DNA of 64,000 nucleotides from Microbacterium oxydans. GTDB lineage: Bacteria; Actinomycetota; Actinomycetes; Actinomycetales; Microbacteriaceae. Both the position numbers and the translations under genes were made by a program. A model generated the notes under the pieces. The model worked only from the letters and a program-made list of their open reading frames with translations, did no database searches and had not been told where the DNA came from. Location: NCBI RefSeq assembly GCF_006540085.1, contig NZ_BJOG01000008.1, forward strand, positions 62,001-126,000. The letters run 5' to 3'. Of the stretch, positions 18,156 to 29,431 are shown piece by piece; within the stretch, counting starts at the first letter, position 1; each line of letters begins with the position of its first letter.

Positions 18156-18868
18156 CAGGAGACCGCCACCGCGTCGAGCAGCGGGAGGATCCTCGAGTAC
18201 CGGCCCACCTCGGCGGCGTCGTGGCTGTCGGTCGAGGCGACCACCGTGCCGCCGGCGCGGCGCAGCGCGGCCAGCGCATCGACCCCAGGGCAGCCCCACT
18301 TCTCGTTCACTTCGACGAGGGTGTCGGTGTCGGCGGCGGTGCGTGCCCAGGCATCCGCGCGCTGCGCACCCAGGTCGGCCTCGGACAGACCGATCTTCGG
18401 CAGGATCGAGAAGCAGTGCGCGAGCTGGTTCCCCGGGTAGCGCCGCATCGTGGCGATGAGCGCCTCGACGAACTGATCGAGAACGTCGTCAGCGGCCCAT
18501 CCCGCGGCCATCCGCTCCCGCACCGCGGTGGGTCCGAGCGGACCGTCCACCCCCGGGAACTGGTGGTCGGCGATGAGGATCCGATCGATGCCGTCGGGGA
18601 GGGTCGGGATGTCGAGAGTTCCCCCGACGTCGAGGATCTTCGCCTCGACACCGGTGAGCACCGTGAGCCCGTCCGGCACCCGGAGCACCCGCACCGCAGC
18701 GAGGTACTCCGGCACCCAGGTCGTGCTCTGACGCACGTGGTCGACGAGGCGCACCGTGGTCAGTCCCGCTGCGGCCGCAGCCTCGACGTTCTGTGCGAGT
18801 GTCGAGACCGCATCGTCCGAGAAGGTGGAGTGGACGTGGTGGTCGCCGCGGAGCAGCGCGTGGCTCAC
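18155..18868 (-). CDS. PHP-domain phosphoesterase-like protein
   Basis: A 237-residue PHP protein. Metal ligands are visible as HHVHSTFSDDA (His11, His13), DHVRQS, GVEAKILD, ADHQFPG, AHCFS and the C-terminal ASTDSHD. Relatives include histidinol phosphatase and other phosphoesterases; the substrate is not shown. The GTG at 18868 was chosen for its AGGAGG site and because it overlaps the ATP-grasp stop (GTGA). It lies between an ATP-grasp enzyme and a polysaccharide synthase, so a phosphorylated sugar or lipid substrate is a reasonable guess. Confidence 0.82.
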   Translation of the reverse strand: MSHALLRGDHHVHSTFSDDAVSTLAQNVEAAAAAGLTTVRLVDHVRQSTTWVPEYLAAVRVLRVPDGLTVLTGVEAKILDVGGTLDIPTLPDGIDRILIADHQFPGVDGPLGPTAVRERMAAGWAADDVLDQFVEALIATMRRYPGNQLAHCFSILPKIGLSEADLGAQRADAWARTAADTDTLVEVNEKWGCPGVDALAALRRAGGTVVASTDSHDAAEVGRYSRILPLLDAVAVS

Positions 18869-19854
18869 AGTTCCTCCTGATGCCCCGCATGGTCGGAGAC
18901 CAGCACATCGTCGATCTCCACGATCACATCCTCGAGGAAGCGCACGGAGGCGACCTCGCGGAACGGGATCTGCACGGGAAGCTCTCGCCCCAGGAAGAGG
19001 TCGGCCACGAGCGACGGGATGTCGACGCCGGCCGCGATCGTCAAAGGCAAGGCGCCGGGGAAGCGAGGGTTGACCTCGAGCAGCACCGCACGACCCGTGC
19101 GATCGCGCCGCAGCTGCACGTTCGCGACGCCGACCAGTCCGATCGCGCGGGCGATCGATGCCGCCGTCTCCTCGAGTTCCGCATCGCGGACCGTGCGTCC
19201 GGCGATGGCGACGCCGGAGTCGACCCTGGCTCGCGTGCGGGGTACCGCGGCCACGACGGCCCCGGTGGCATCCGCGATGACGTCGACGGAGTACTCCTCC
19301 CCTGGAAGGAAGTCCTGGACGATGAGTCCCTCGTCCGTCGGCAGGGCCTCGAGAGCAGCACGGTCGGGCACGAGCCGCACGCCACGGCTCCCTGCACCCT
19401 GACGCGGCTTGGCGAAGACCGGGAACTCCCACTCGACGGCCTCGGCATCACGCCCGGCGAGGACGGTGCGCGGGACGCGACCGGTCGACGCGCAGCGTTC
19501 CGCGAGGGCGAGCTTGTCGAGCGCGGTGTTCAGCGTGTCCTCGGACGGCGCAGCCAGCACGGCGGGTGCCAGCTCATCGCGCCGTCCCGCGAGGGCGATG
19601 AGCTCGACGTCGACGGTCGAGATCACCAGATCGAGGCCGTCGTCCGCCACCATGCGCGCGATCGCCGGCACGAAGTCGTCGTCACGTCCCGGTGGCACGA
19701 GGCGTCGCTGCTCCGGGGGCACCAGGTAGATGCCGCTCGCCCAGCCGTCCATGTCCGCGGCGAACACGGTCAGGTCCGAGCGGCGGAGCAGCGACCGGAT
19801 CACGGCCACTCCCGCCGGACCACCGGCACCGGTCACCAGCACGCGCTTCGTCAT
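18865..19854 (-). CDS. ATP-grasp enzyme (carbamoyl-phosphate synthase large-chain-like)
   Basis: A 329-residue ATP-grasp protein. The N-terminal nucleotide fold is MTKRVLVTGAGGPAGVAVIRSL. The ATP-binding region includes PVFAKPRQGAGSRGVRLV and EGLIVQDFLPGEEYSVDV, and the metal-binding end is LLEVNPRFPGALPL. Enzymes of this type join a carboxylate to an amine using ATP. Its ATG overlaps the REC-PIG-L stop by one base. In this operon it might attach an amino acid or acid to a sugar made free by deacetylation; that is inference. Confidence 0.82.
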   Translation of the reverse strand: MTKRVLVTGAGGPAGVAVIRSLLRRSDLTVFAADMDGWASGIYLVPPEQRRLVPPGRDDDFVPAIARMVADDGLDLVISTVDVELIALAGRRDELAPAVLAAPSEDTLNTALDKLALAERCASTGRVPRTVLAGRDAEAVEWEFPVFAKPRQGAGSRGVRLVPDRAALEALPTDEGLIVQDFLPGEEYSVDVIADATGAVVAAVPRTRARVDSGVAIAGRTVRDAELEETAASIARAIGLVGVANVQLRRDRTGRAVLLEVNPRFPGALPLTIAAGVDIPSLVADLFLGRELPVQIPFREVASVRFLEDVIVEIDDVLVSDHAGHQEEL

Positions 19855-20897
19855 CAGCTCTCCCGTCGTGTGAGCTCGTGGGCGCCGATGAACTCGGCGG
19901 TCTCCCGCACGACCTCGAGCGGTTCGACGGCCGTTCCCCCACCGAATCTCGACCAGTACCGCGCTGTCGCCGTGACGAACTCGGGCGCGAGGTAGTCGCG
20001 GCTCGCCGTCTGCGAGCCGAAGCGTTCGAGGAGCCGCAGCTTCTCGTCGAGGTACTGGTCGATGCGCACGAACCTCGTGGGCCGGAAGTCGATCGTCGCC
20101 GACGGACTCTGATAGCACGCGACGGTACCGACCCGACGCGTGGCCACGACGGTCGCCTCGCTCACGGCACGGTGATCCTGGTGCCGGTCGTGCGGCGAAT
20201 GCGTGTAGACGATCGTCGGCTGGATCTCCTGCACGACCTCTTCGATGATGCGCACCGTGGATCCCCCTCCGGAGATCTCGGTGTCGATGAGGTCCTTCAG
20301 GAAGAGGCGGGCGCCCAGCATCTCCGCCGCTGCGAGGGATTCGTTCTGCCTGCTGTCGGCGTCCCCACCCCTGGCACCGCGGGAGAGCGTGAGGATCGTG
20401 ATCTCGTCCTGAGCCCTGGCGTGCGCGGCGAGCAGTCCACCGACACCGATCTCGACATCGTCCGGATGTGCGCCGATCGCGAGCACCCGCTCCGGTGTGC
20501 GCGCTTCCGCTCGGCGGCGGTGCCCCTCCTCGATCAGACGGGTGACGGCCTCCACGAGCTTGCCGTTGTCGAGCGGTTTGGTCAGGAACTCGTCCGCCTG
20601 CGCCCGCAGGGCCGAGACCGCGTACTCCACGGAGACGTGGGCGGTCATCACCACGACAGGCACCGACGGAACGATGCGTCGCAGCTCGGCGAGCAGCTCG
20701 AGGCCGCTCAGTCCCGGCATCTCGATGTCGGTCACCACGACGTCCGGCCGCACCTCCGCGACCCGATCGATCGCGACCTGTCCGTCCTCGGCGACGTCGA
20801 CGATGCACGCGGCACGTCGCTCGAGCACGGTCTTGACGAGCAGGGCGACGTCCGGATCGTCGTCGACGACGAGAACGCGAGGAGAGTCCTCAGGCAT
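19854..20897 (-). CDS. response regulator receiver domain fused to a PIG-L deacetylase
   Basis: A 347-residue fusion and first gene of the operon. Residues 1-125 are a complete receiver: VLVVDDDPD, Asp57 in VVVTDIEMPGLSG, Thr85 in VVVMTAH, Lys107 in LTKPLD. Residues 136-347 are a PIG-L/LmbE deacetylase with AIGAHPDDVEIG (His144, Asp147) and HSPHDRHQDH (zinc ligands up to His242). PIG-L enzymes remove acetyl from N-acetylglucosamine-type sugars. The arrangement implies that phosphorylation switches a sugar deacetylase directly. AAGGAG lies ten bases before the ATG. Confidence 0.9.
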   Translation of the reverse strand: MPEDSPRVLVVDDDPDVALLVKTVLERRAACIVDVAEDGQVAIDRVAEVRPDVVVTDIEMPGLSGLELLAELRRIVPSVPVVVMTAHVSVEYAVSALRAQADEFLTKPLDNGKLVEAVTRLIEEGHRRRAEARTPERVLAIGAHPDDVEIGVGGLLAAHARAQDEITILTLSRGARGGDADSRQNESLAAAEMLGARLFLKDLIDTEISGGGSTVRIIEEVVQEIQPTIVYTHSPHDRHQDHRAVSEATVVATRRVGTVACYQSPSATIDFRPTRFVRIDQYLDEKLRLLERFGSQTASRDYLAPEFVTATARYWSRFGGGTAVEPLEVVRETAEFIGAHELTRRES

Positions 20898-21008
20898 GTG
20901 TACGGCTCTCCTTGGGGAGGTTCCCTGACCGATGGGGATCGGCGGCGCGATCTCGGGGCCTTCAACACCGGGACCGCAGGGAAAGTCGAGCGGGGTATGA
21001 CGATTCTG

Positions 21009-21038
21009 GCATACGCCGCCGCCATTGCGACGGTATGC
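21009..21038 (-). promoter_or_regulatory. inverted repeat upstream of the REC-PIG-L operon
   Basis: GCATAC (21009-21014) and GTATGC (21033-21038) face each other across 18 bases, about 110 bases upstream of the first gene; a third GTATG is at 20995-20999. It could be an operator or promoter element. No convincing -35/-10 pair was found in this 143-base gap. Confidence 0.3.
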
Positions 21039-21040
21039 GC

Positions 21041-21355
21041 CTACGCTCCTGCGCGGGCGGCGCGCTTCTCCTCCTGGAACACCCGGATCGCCTCGTACCG
21101 CTCGGCCGAGCGCGCCCGTCGCTTCGCCGCCTCGTCCTCACGATTCTTCGGAGGTGCGGTGGTGACGAGCTCACCCAGGAGACGGTCGACGACAGCCGCG
21201 ATCTCGTCGACCGCGCTCTCGAAGACGGCCTGGTTCGCCCGCGACGGCGCCGTGGTCCCGGCGATCTTGCGCACGAACTGCAACGCCGCATCGTGGCATT
21301 CCTGCGCGGTCGCAGCGGGCTCGAGGTTGTTCAGCGGGATGATGTTGCGGCACAT
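21041..21355 (-). CDS. DUF2277 family protein
   Basis: A 104-residue soluble protein beginning MCRNIIPLNNLEPAATAQECHDAALQFVRKIAG, which matches the DUF2277 family (MCRNI start, conserved ALQFVRKI). The C-terminal part is rich in Arg/Lys/Glu and probably helical. Function is unknown. It is upstream of, and on the same strand as, the REC-PIG-L operon, but separated by 143 bases. Confidence 0.8.
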   Translation of the reverse strand: MCRNIIPLNNLEPAATAQECHDAALQFVRKIAGTTAPSRANQAVFESAVDEIAAVVDRLLGELVTTAPPKNREDEAAKRRARSAERYEAIRVFQEEKRAARAGA

Positions 21356-21520
21356 ACCCGCACGCTACGCCGCACGGCGGGTCGACGGAAGAGTCGCGGC
21401 GTCTCCCCGCCCACCGGGGTCGGACCGACGACAGGGGATGGTGCCGCCGAGGGCCGCTCGCTACGCTCGGGGCTATCCGGGCCGCCAGTGCGATCCCCAC
21501 CCCCGTCGACAGGACAGACC

Positions 21521-21943
21521 ATGACGAACCCGCCGTTCCCCGAACCGCCCGCTGCCGACTCCTCGACCCCGACGACACCGCCCGCTGCCCCTCCCGCTCC
21601 GCCGACCGCAGCCCCGGCCTATCCGGCGCCCACGGCACCGGCGTACCCGCAGCCGGAGCCCACGCCTCCCGGTCGCGTCCTGTCGATCGTCGGTCTGGTC
21701 CTCGCCTTCCTGGCGGCGCCGATCGGACTCATCCTGAGCATCGTCGCCGCGGTGAAACTCGGCAAGACCGGGCAGCCGAAGGGGCTGGCCATCGCGGGCA
21801 TCATCATCGGCGCGATCCTGACGATCCTCGGCATCATCGGGATCATCCTGTCCGTCACCGTCTTCGCCGCGATCTTCGGCACGTGCGCCGAGCTGGGCGC
21901 CGGCGTCTGGGAAGTCAACGGCGTCACCTACACCTGCGGGTGA
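21521..21943 (+). CDS. Pro-rich DUF4190-like membrane protein
   Basis: 140 residues: a disordered Pro/Ala/Thr-rich N-terminal half (1-50), two helices separated by a short Gly/Lys loop (VLSIVGLVLAFLAAPIGLILSIVAAVKLGKTGQPKGLAIAGIIIGAILTI is the DUF4190 core, residues about 51-100), and a short extracellular tail with two cysteines. Function is unknown; such proteins are common in actinobacteria. The ATG at 21521 is the first in frame. Confidence 0.7.
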   Translation: MTNPPFPEPPAADSSTPTTPPAAPPAPPTAAPAYPAPTAPAYPQPEPTPPGRVLSIVGLVLAFLAAPIGLILSIVAAVKLGKTGQPKGLAIAGIIIGAILTILGIIGIILSVTVFAAIFGTCAELGAGVWEVNGVTYTCG

Positions 21944-21950
21944 CCGCAGC

Positions 21951-22008
21951 GGCGTGACACGAAGAGGGGCCGGATGCAATGCGCATCCGGCCCCTCTTCG
22001 TGTCACGC

Positions 22009-22009
<1 letters not shown>
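21951..22009. terminator. bidirectional terminator between DUF4190-like gene and guaB
   Basis: Two perfectly complementary 27-base arms (21951-21977 and 21983-22009) around a five-base AATGC loop, between convergent genes. The right arm reaches the guaB stop codon. Confidence 0.85.
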
Positions 22010-25113
<3,104 letters not shown>

Positions 25114-25118
25114 TCGCC

Positions 25119-26096
25119 ATGGACTTCGGAAGCATCTTCTCGAACACGGCCGTCTACCTGTTCAGCCCGGTCACCATCGCCTACGCGCTCGCGGCGACCG
25201 GCCTCGCCGTGCACTTCGGATACGCCGGACTGCTCAACTTCGGCATGGCCGCGTTCATGGCGATCGGCGGCTACGGCTACGCCATCTCGGTGCTCAGCTT
25301 CGGCCTGCCGTGGTGGATCGGCATGCTGATCGGCCTGGTCGGCGGCGCCCTCTTCGCCGTGCTCCTGGGCATACCTACGCTGCGGCTCCGCGCCGACTAT
25401 CTCGCGATCGCCACGATCGCCGCGGGCGAGATCGTCCGTCTCCTCTTCACCACGCAGGTGTTCGACGAATGGACCAACAGCGCCGACGGCCTCGCCCAGT
25501 ACAACGGCGGATTCCGCGACGCGAACCCCATCCCGCCGGGGACCTACGGGTTCGGACCCTGGACGTACAGCGCGAACGACCTCTGGAACCGCGTGTTCGG
25601 CGTGATCGTCCTGGTCATCGCCATCCTGCTGGTGTGGGCGCTGATGCGCAGCCCGTGGGGCCGCGTGCTCAAGGGCATCCGCGAAGACGAGGACGCCGTG
25701 CGCTCGCTGGGCAAGAACGTCTTCGCCTACAAGATGCAGGCGCTCGTCGTGGGTGGTGTGATCGGTGCCGCGGGTGGGATCGTCTTCGTCCTCCCCTCCG
25801 CGGTCGTCCCCGGCAGCTACTCGACGTCGCTGACGTTCTTCCTGTGGACGATCCTCCTCCTGGGAGGCGCGGCCACGGTGTTCGGACCCACGCTCGGTGC
25901 GGTGCTCTTCTGGGTGGTGTTCGCCTTCATGGCCAACCTGCTCCCGTCGATGGCGAAGGCCGGGCTGCTGCCGATGACCGACAGCCAGGCGTCGACCCTC
26001 GTCTTCGTCTTCGTCGGCATCGCCCTGATGCTGCTCGTGATCTTCCGCCCGCAGGGCATCCTCGGAGACAAGAGGGAGATGACCTTTGTCAAATGA
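25119..26096 (+). CDS. livM: branched-chain amino-acid ABC permease LivM
   Basis: A 325-residue permease with about eight membrane helices and the LivM motif PTLRLRADYLAIATIAAGEIVR. The cytoplasmic coupling loop is SPWGRVLKGIREDEDAVRSLGKN. It pairs with LivH to form the transmembrane channel. It starts five bases after livH and its last 11 bases overlap livG. Confidence 0.93.
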   Translation: MDFGSIFSNTAVYLFSPVTIAYALAATGLAVHFGYAGLLNFGMAAFMAIGGYGYAISVLSFGLPWWIGMLIGLVGGALFAVLLGIPTLRLRADYLAIATIAAGEIVRLLFTTQVFDEWTNSADGLAQYNGGFRDANPIPPGTYGFGPWTYSANDLWNRVFGVIVLVIAILLVWALMRSPWGRVLKGIREDEDAVRSLGKNVFAYKMQALVVGGVIGAAGGIVFVLPSAVVPGSYSTSLTFFLWTILLLGGAATVFGPTLGAVLFWVVFAFMANLLPSMAKAGLLPMTDSQASTLVFVFVGIALMLLVIFRPQGILGDKREMTFVK

Positions 26097-27168
26097 ACTG
26101 ACCCCGGAACAGGTCCCCGGCTCGGCGGACGCCGCGGTGACCGCGGCTCCCTCCACGGGGAGCATCCGACGTCCGAAGACCACCGGCCTGACCACGGGTG
26201 AGGTGAAGCCCGGAGTCGCGAAGGTCGATCCGATCCTCGTCGTCGACGCCGTCCAGCGTCGCTTCGGAGGCCTGACCGCCGTCGACGTCGATCACCTCGA
26301 AGTCCCACGAGGAGCCATCACCGCGCTGATCGGCCCGAACGGAGCAGGCAAGACGACGCTCTTCAACCTGCTCTGCGGATTCGACAAGCCCAACAGCGGC
26401 ACGTGGTCGTTCGACGGCACGAGCCTCTCCGGGGTGCCGTCGTTCAAGGTGGCCAGGATGGGCCAGGTACGCACGTTCCAGCTCACCAAGTCGCTCTCGC
26501 TGCTCACGGTGCTCGAGAACATGAAGCTGGGCGCTCCGCATCAGCGCGGTGAGGGATTCTGGTCCAGCCTGTTCCCTGTCCTGTGGAGGGCACAGGACAA
26601 CGAGATCGAGGCCAAGGCGCGCGAACTGCTGACGCGCTTCAAGCTCGACGCGAAGGAGAAGGACTTCGCCGCGGCCCTCTCGGGCGGCCAGCGCAAGCTC
26701 CTCGAGATGGCCAGGGCGCTGATGAGCGACCCGACGCTGGTGATGCTCGACGAGCCCATGGCCGGCGTCAACCCCGCGCTCACGCAGTCGCTCCTCGACC
26801 ACATCCTCGACCTGAAGGAGGAGGGCATGACCGTGCTCTTCGTCGAGCACGACATGCACATGGTGCGTCACATCGCCGACTGGGTAATCGTGATGGCCGA
26901 GGGGCGGGTCGTCGCGGAGGGCCCTCCCGACGAGGTCATGGAGAACCCGGCTGTCGTTGACGCGTACCTCGGTGCACACCAGGACGTGGACCTCGGCGCC
27001 GTCACCGGACGTATCCCGGTGCTCCCCGATGCCGCCGCCAGCAGGCTCCGCGAGGAGATCGAAGCGGAGGCGGAGGCCGAGCTCGAGGCGACCGATCCGG
27101 TTCCCGGCACCGCTACCGATACCGATACCGATACCGATACCGATACCGAGGGAAAGGGCACCGCATGA
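26086..27168 (+). CDS. livG: branched-chain amino-acid ABC transporter ATPase LivG, extended at both ends
   Basis: A 360-residue ATPase with Walker A IGPNGAGKTTLFN, LSGGQRKLLEMARALM and VMLDEPMAGVNP. It carries about 45 extra residues at the N-terminus and 70 at the C-terminus compared with a usual LivG of about 255. The C-terminal extension is acidic and ends in five Thr-Asp pairs encoded by a six-base repeat (27115-27144). The TTG start at 26086 lies inside livM, preceded by GGGAG. It powers the importer together with LivF. Confidence 0.92.
   Translation: MSNELTPEQVPGSADAAVTAAPSTGSIRRPKTTGLTTGEVKPGVAKVDPILVVDAVQRRFGGLTAVDVDHLEVPRGAITALIGPNGAGKTTLFNLLCGFDKPNSGTWSFDGTSLSGVPSFKVARMGQVRTFQLTKSLSLLTVLENMKLGAPHQRGEGFWSSLFPVLWRAQDNEIEAKARELLTRFKLDAKEKDFAAALSGGQRKLLEMARALMSDPTLVMLDEPMAGVNPALTQSLLDHILDLKEEGMTVLFVEHDMHMVRHIADWVIVMAEGRVVAEGPPDEVMENPAVVDAYLGAHQDVDLGAVTGRIPVLPDAAASRLREEIEAEAEAELEATDPVPGTATDTDTDTDTDTEGKGTA
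27115..27150 (+). repeat. hexanucleotide microsatellite in the 3' end of livG
   Basis: Five perfect copies of ACCGAT followed by ACCGAG, coding for (Thr-Asp)5-Thr-Glu. Because the unit is six bases, gain or loss of copies keeps the frame and changes only tail length. Confidence 0.9.
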
Positions 27169-27938
27169 GCGGGGAAACGCCGACCGATGCAGCGACGAGC
27201 GCGGCTCAGGACGATGTCGTCGTGAAGCTGACCGACGTCCATGCCGGCTATCTTCCCGGTGTGAACATCCTCAACGGTGCCAACCTCGTGGCGCGGCAGG
27301 GAGAGCTGATCGGGATCATCGGTCCGAACGGGGCGGGGAAGTCCACTCTCCTGAAGGCCATCTTCGGGCTCGTGAACGTGCGAAGCGGCGACATCACGGT
27401 GAAGGGTGAGAGCATCGTGGGTCTGAAGGCCGACAAGCTCGTCCGGCGCGGAGTGGCCTTCGTGCCGCAGACCAACAACGTCTTCCCCTCGCTGTCGATC
27501 GAGGAGAACCTGCAGATGGGGCTGTACCAGAACCCCAAGATCTACGACGAGCGACTCGAGTTCGTCACCGGCATCTTCGCTGAGCTGGGCAAGCGCCTCA
27601 AGCAGCGCGCCGGTTCGCTCTCCGGTGGTGAGCGGCAGATGGTCGCCATGTCCCGTGCCCTCATGATGGACCCGTCGGTGCTGCTGCTCGACGAGCCGTC
27701 GGCCGGCCTCTCCCCCGTGCGACAGGACGACGCGTTCATCCGGGTCTCCGACATCAACAAGGCCGGTGTCACGACGATCATGGTGGAGCAGAATGCTCGA
27801 CGCTGCCTGCAGATCTGCGACCGAGGGTACGTCCTCGATCAGGGCAAGGACGCGCACGAGGGAAGTGGCAGGGACCTGCTGAACGACCCCAAGGTCATCG
27901 GTCTCTATCTCGGCACGCTCGGCACCGACGCCGCCTGA
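27165..27938 (+). CDS. livF: branched-chain amino-acid ABC transporter ATPase LivF
   Basis: A 257-residue ATPase with IGPNGAGKSTLLKAIFG, the LivF-type Q-loop PQTNNVFPSLSIEENL, SLSGGERQMVAMSRALM and LLLDEPSAGLSP. The ATG overlaps the livG stop (ATGA). Together the four genes plus the separate lipoprotein at 28031-29287 make a complete Liv importer. Confidence 0.94.
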   Translation: MSGETPTDAATSAAQDDVVVKLTDVHAGYLPGVNILNGANLVARQGELIGIIGPNGAGKSTLLKAIFGLVNVRSGDITVKGESIVGLKADKLVRRGVAFVPQTNNVFPSLSIEENLQMGLYQNPKIYDERLEFVTGIFAELGKRLKQRAGSLSGGERQMVAMSRALMMDPSVLLLDEPSAGLSPVRQDDAFIRVSDINKAGVTTIMVEQNARRCLQICDRGYVLDQGKDAHEGSGRDLLNDPKVIGLYLGTLGTDAA

Positions 27939-27978
27939 GCGGCGAGCGAGAAGCCGCGAGCGAGAAAGCCGCCGACAC

Positions 27979-28019
27979 CACGACGAAGGCCCCGGATCGG
28001 ATCCGGGGCCTTCGTCGTG
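27979..28019. terminator. bidirectional terminator between livF and livJ
   Basis: Two perfect 19-base arms (27979-27997, 28001-28019) around a three-base loop, between convergent livF and livJ. Confidence 0.85.
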
Positions 28020-28030
28020 TGATCGTCTGA

Positions 28031-29287
28031 TCAGTTGGTGCGGGTGATCATGTTGTCGGCACCGTACTTGTAGATGCCGATCGACGCACCCTGCGGGTCG
28101 CCGGCCTCATCGAACGTGACGTCACCGGAGTAGCCGTCGTAGTCGGCCGTGCCGCCGTCGTTGATGATCTTGGCGCAGTCGGCGAAGCTGGTGCACTTCT
28201 TGCCGTCACCGGAGCCGCCCGACACCTCCTGCATCTTGGCCGCGATGTCCGCGCCGTCCGTCGAGCCGGCGGCCAGGGAGGCCAGCGCCACGAGGATGAC
28301 GGCGTCGTATGCCTCAGCCGCGTAGGTGAAGTCCTTGACCTCGGCGTTGCCCTCACCCGTCCAGAAGTCCTGCAGACGCGAGGTGAAGTCGTCGGCGAGT
28401 GCGGGGCCGGCCTTGGTTCCCTGCGCGCCCTCGAGCGAGACCGGGATCTCCGAGCCGTAGTCGGACAGGTTGCCGTCGACCATGTAGAACTTGTCGGCCG
28501 AGATGCCGGCGTTCACCAGCAGAGGCGCGATGGTCTTGAACTGGTCGAACGACACGATCGCGACCGCGTCGGGGTTCTGCGCCTTGATCGTCTCGACCTG
28601 GGCGTCGAACTGCGCGTCGCCGACGTTGAACGACGCCTCGGCGACGACCTCGCCGCCGGTGCCCTCGAAGGTCTCCTTGATCGCCGCGTCGAGGCCCGTG
28701 CCGTACGCGTCGTTCTGGTAGATGATGCCGAGCGTCTTCGCGCCGTCCTCGGCGATGAGGTTGCCGAGCACCTCGCCCTGCAGCAGGTCGCTGGGGGCGG
28801 TGCGGAAGTACAGACCGTTGTCATCCCACGTGGTGAAGTCGGGCGAGGTGTTCGACGCGGAGATCTGGAGGATCCCGGCGCTGACGTTGCCGTCGAGGAT
28901 GAGCTTGGAGACACCGGATGCGGCAGCTCCGACGATGGCGGAGACGCCGGCGCCCTGCAGCTTGGTGATCGAGGTCTCGTAGGCCTTGGTGTCGGTGTCG
29001 CCCTCGTCTTCGGCCGTCAGGTCGATCGTGATGCCGGCGGCCGCGTCGTTGACCTCCTGGACGGCCAGCCCGACGCCCGACTCCATGGGCGGGCCGAGGA
29101 ACGCCAGCGAGCCGGTCTGCGGAAGCAGCGAGCCGAGCTTGAGCGTCAGATCGGCTGCGGGCTTGTCGCTGCCGCCGCTCTCCCCGCTCGGAGTGCTGCT
29201 GCAACCAGCGATGACGATGGCGGATGCACTGACCAGTGCGATCCCGGCGAAGACCTTCGCTGTGCGCGAGCCCTTCAATGCGTTCAT
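28031..29287 (-). CDS. livJ: branched-chain amino-acid-binding lipoprotein (LivJ/LivK-like)
   Basis: A 418-residue periplasmic-binding-protein-fold lipoprotein. The signal peptide ends in the lipobox IVIAGC (Cys29), followed by a Ser/Gly linker. The mature part starts LTLKLGSLLPQTGSLAFLGPPMESGVGLAVQEVN, typical of type 1 binding proteins of the Liv family. It should capture the substrate for the LivHMGF importer. GGGAG lies before the ATG. It is transcribed towards livF, from its own promoter with a palindromic site upstream. Confidence 0.92.
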   Translation of the reverse strand: MNALKGSRTAKVFAGIALVSASAIVIAGCSSTPSGESGGSDKPAADLTLKLGSLLPQTGSLAFLGPPMESGVGLAVQEVNDAAAGITIDLTAEDEGDTDTKAYETSITKLQGAGVSAIVGAAASGVSKLILDGNVSAGILQISASNTSPDFTTWDDNGLYFRTAPSDLLQGEVLGNLIAEDGAKTLGIIYQNDAYGTGLDAAIKETFEGTGGEVVAEASFNVGDAQFDAQVETIKAQNPDAVAIVSFDQFKTIAPLLVNAGISADKFYMVDGNLSDYGSEIPVSLEGAQGTKAGPALADDFTSRLQDFWTGEGNAEVKDFTYAAEAYDAVILVALASLAAGSTDGADIAAKMQEVSGGSGDGKKCTSFADCAKIINDGGTADYDGYSGDVTFDEAGDPQGASIGIYKYGADNMITRTN

Positions 29288-29313
29288 GATGCTCCCTTGC
29301 GTAACTGAACGTG

Positions 29314-29329
29314 GATTGTGACCACAATC
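29314..29329 (-). promoter_or_regulatory. palindromic operator upstream of livJ
   Basis: GATTGTG and CACAATC, perfect seven-base arms with two bases between, 27 bases upstream of the livJ start. A TAGTGT -10-like box lies just beyond it (29340-29345), so a repressor bound here would sit around or just after the transcription start. Confidence 0.6.
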
Positions 29330-29431
29330 GGGTGCTCTAACACTAGGGCGTGAGTATCGCGCACAGGGGGTGCAAGTGTCTCGGTGCGTTAACGATCCGG
29401 GACCGGGTTCCCTGACCCGTGGTCCTCGGGA

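Noticed and set aside
18865..20808. A 647-codon minus-strand frame joining sequence upstream of the ATP-grasp gene
   Set aside because: Only its last 330 codons are the ATP-grasp enzyme; the earlier part is an out-of-frame reading of the REC-PIG-L gene.
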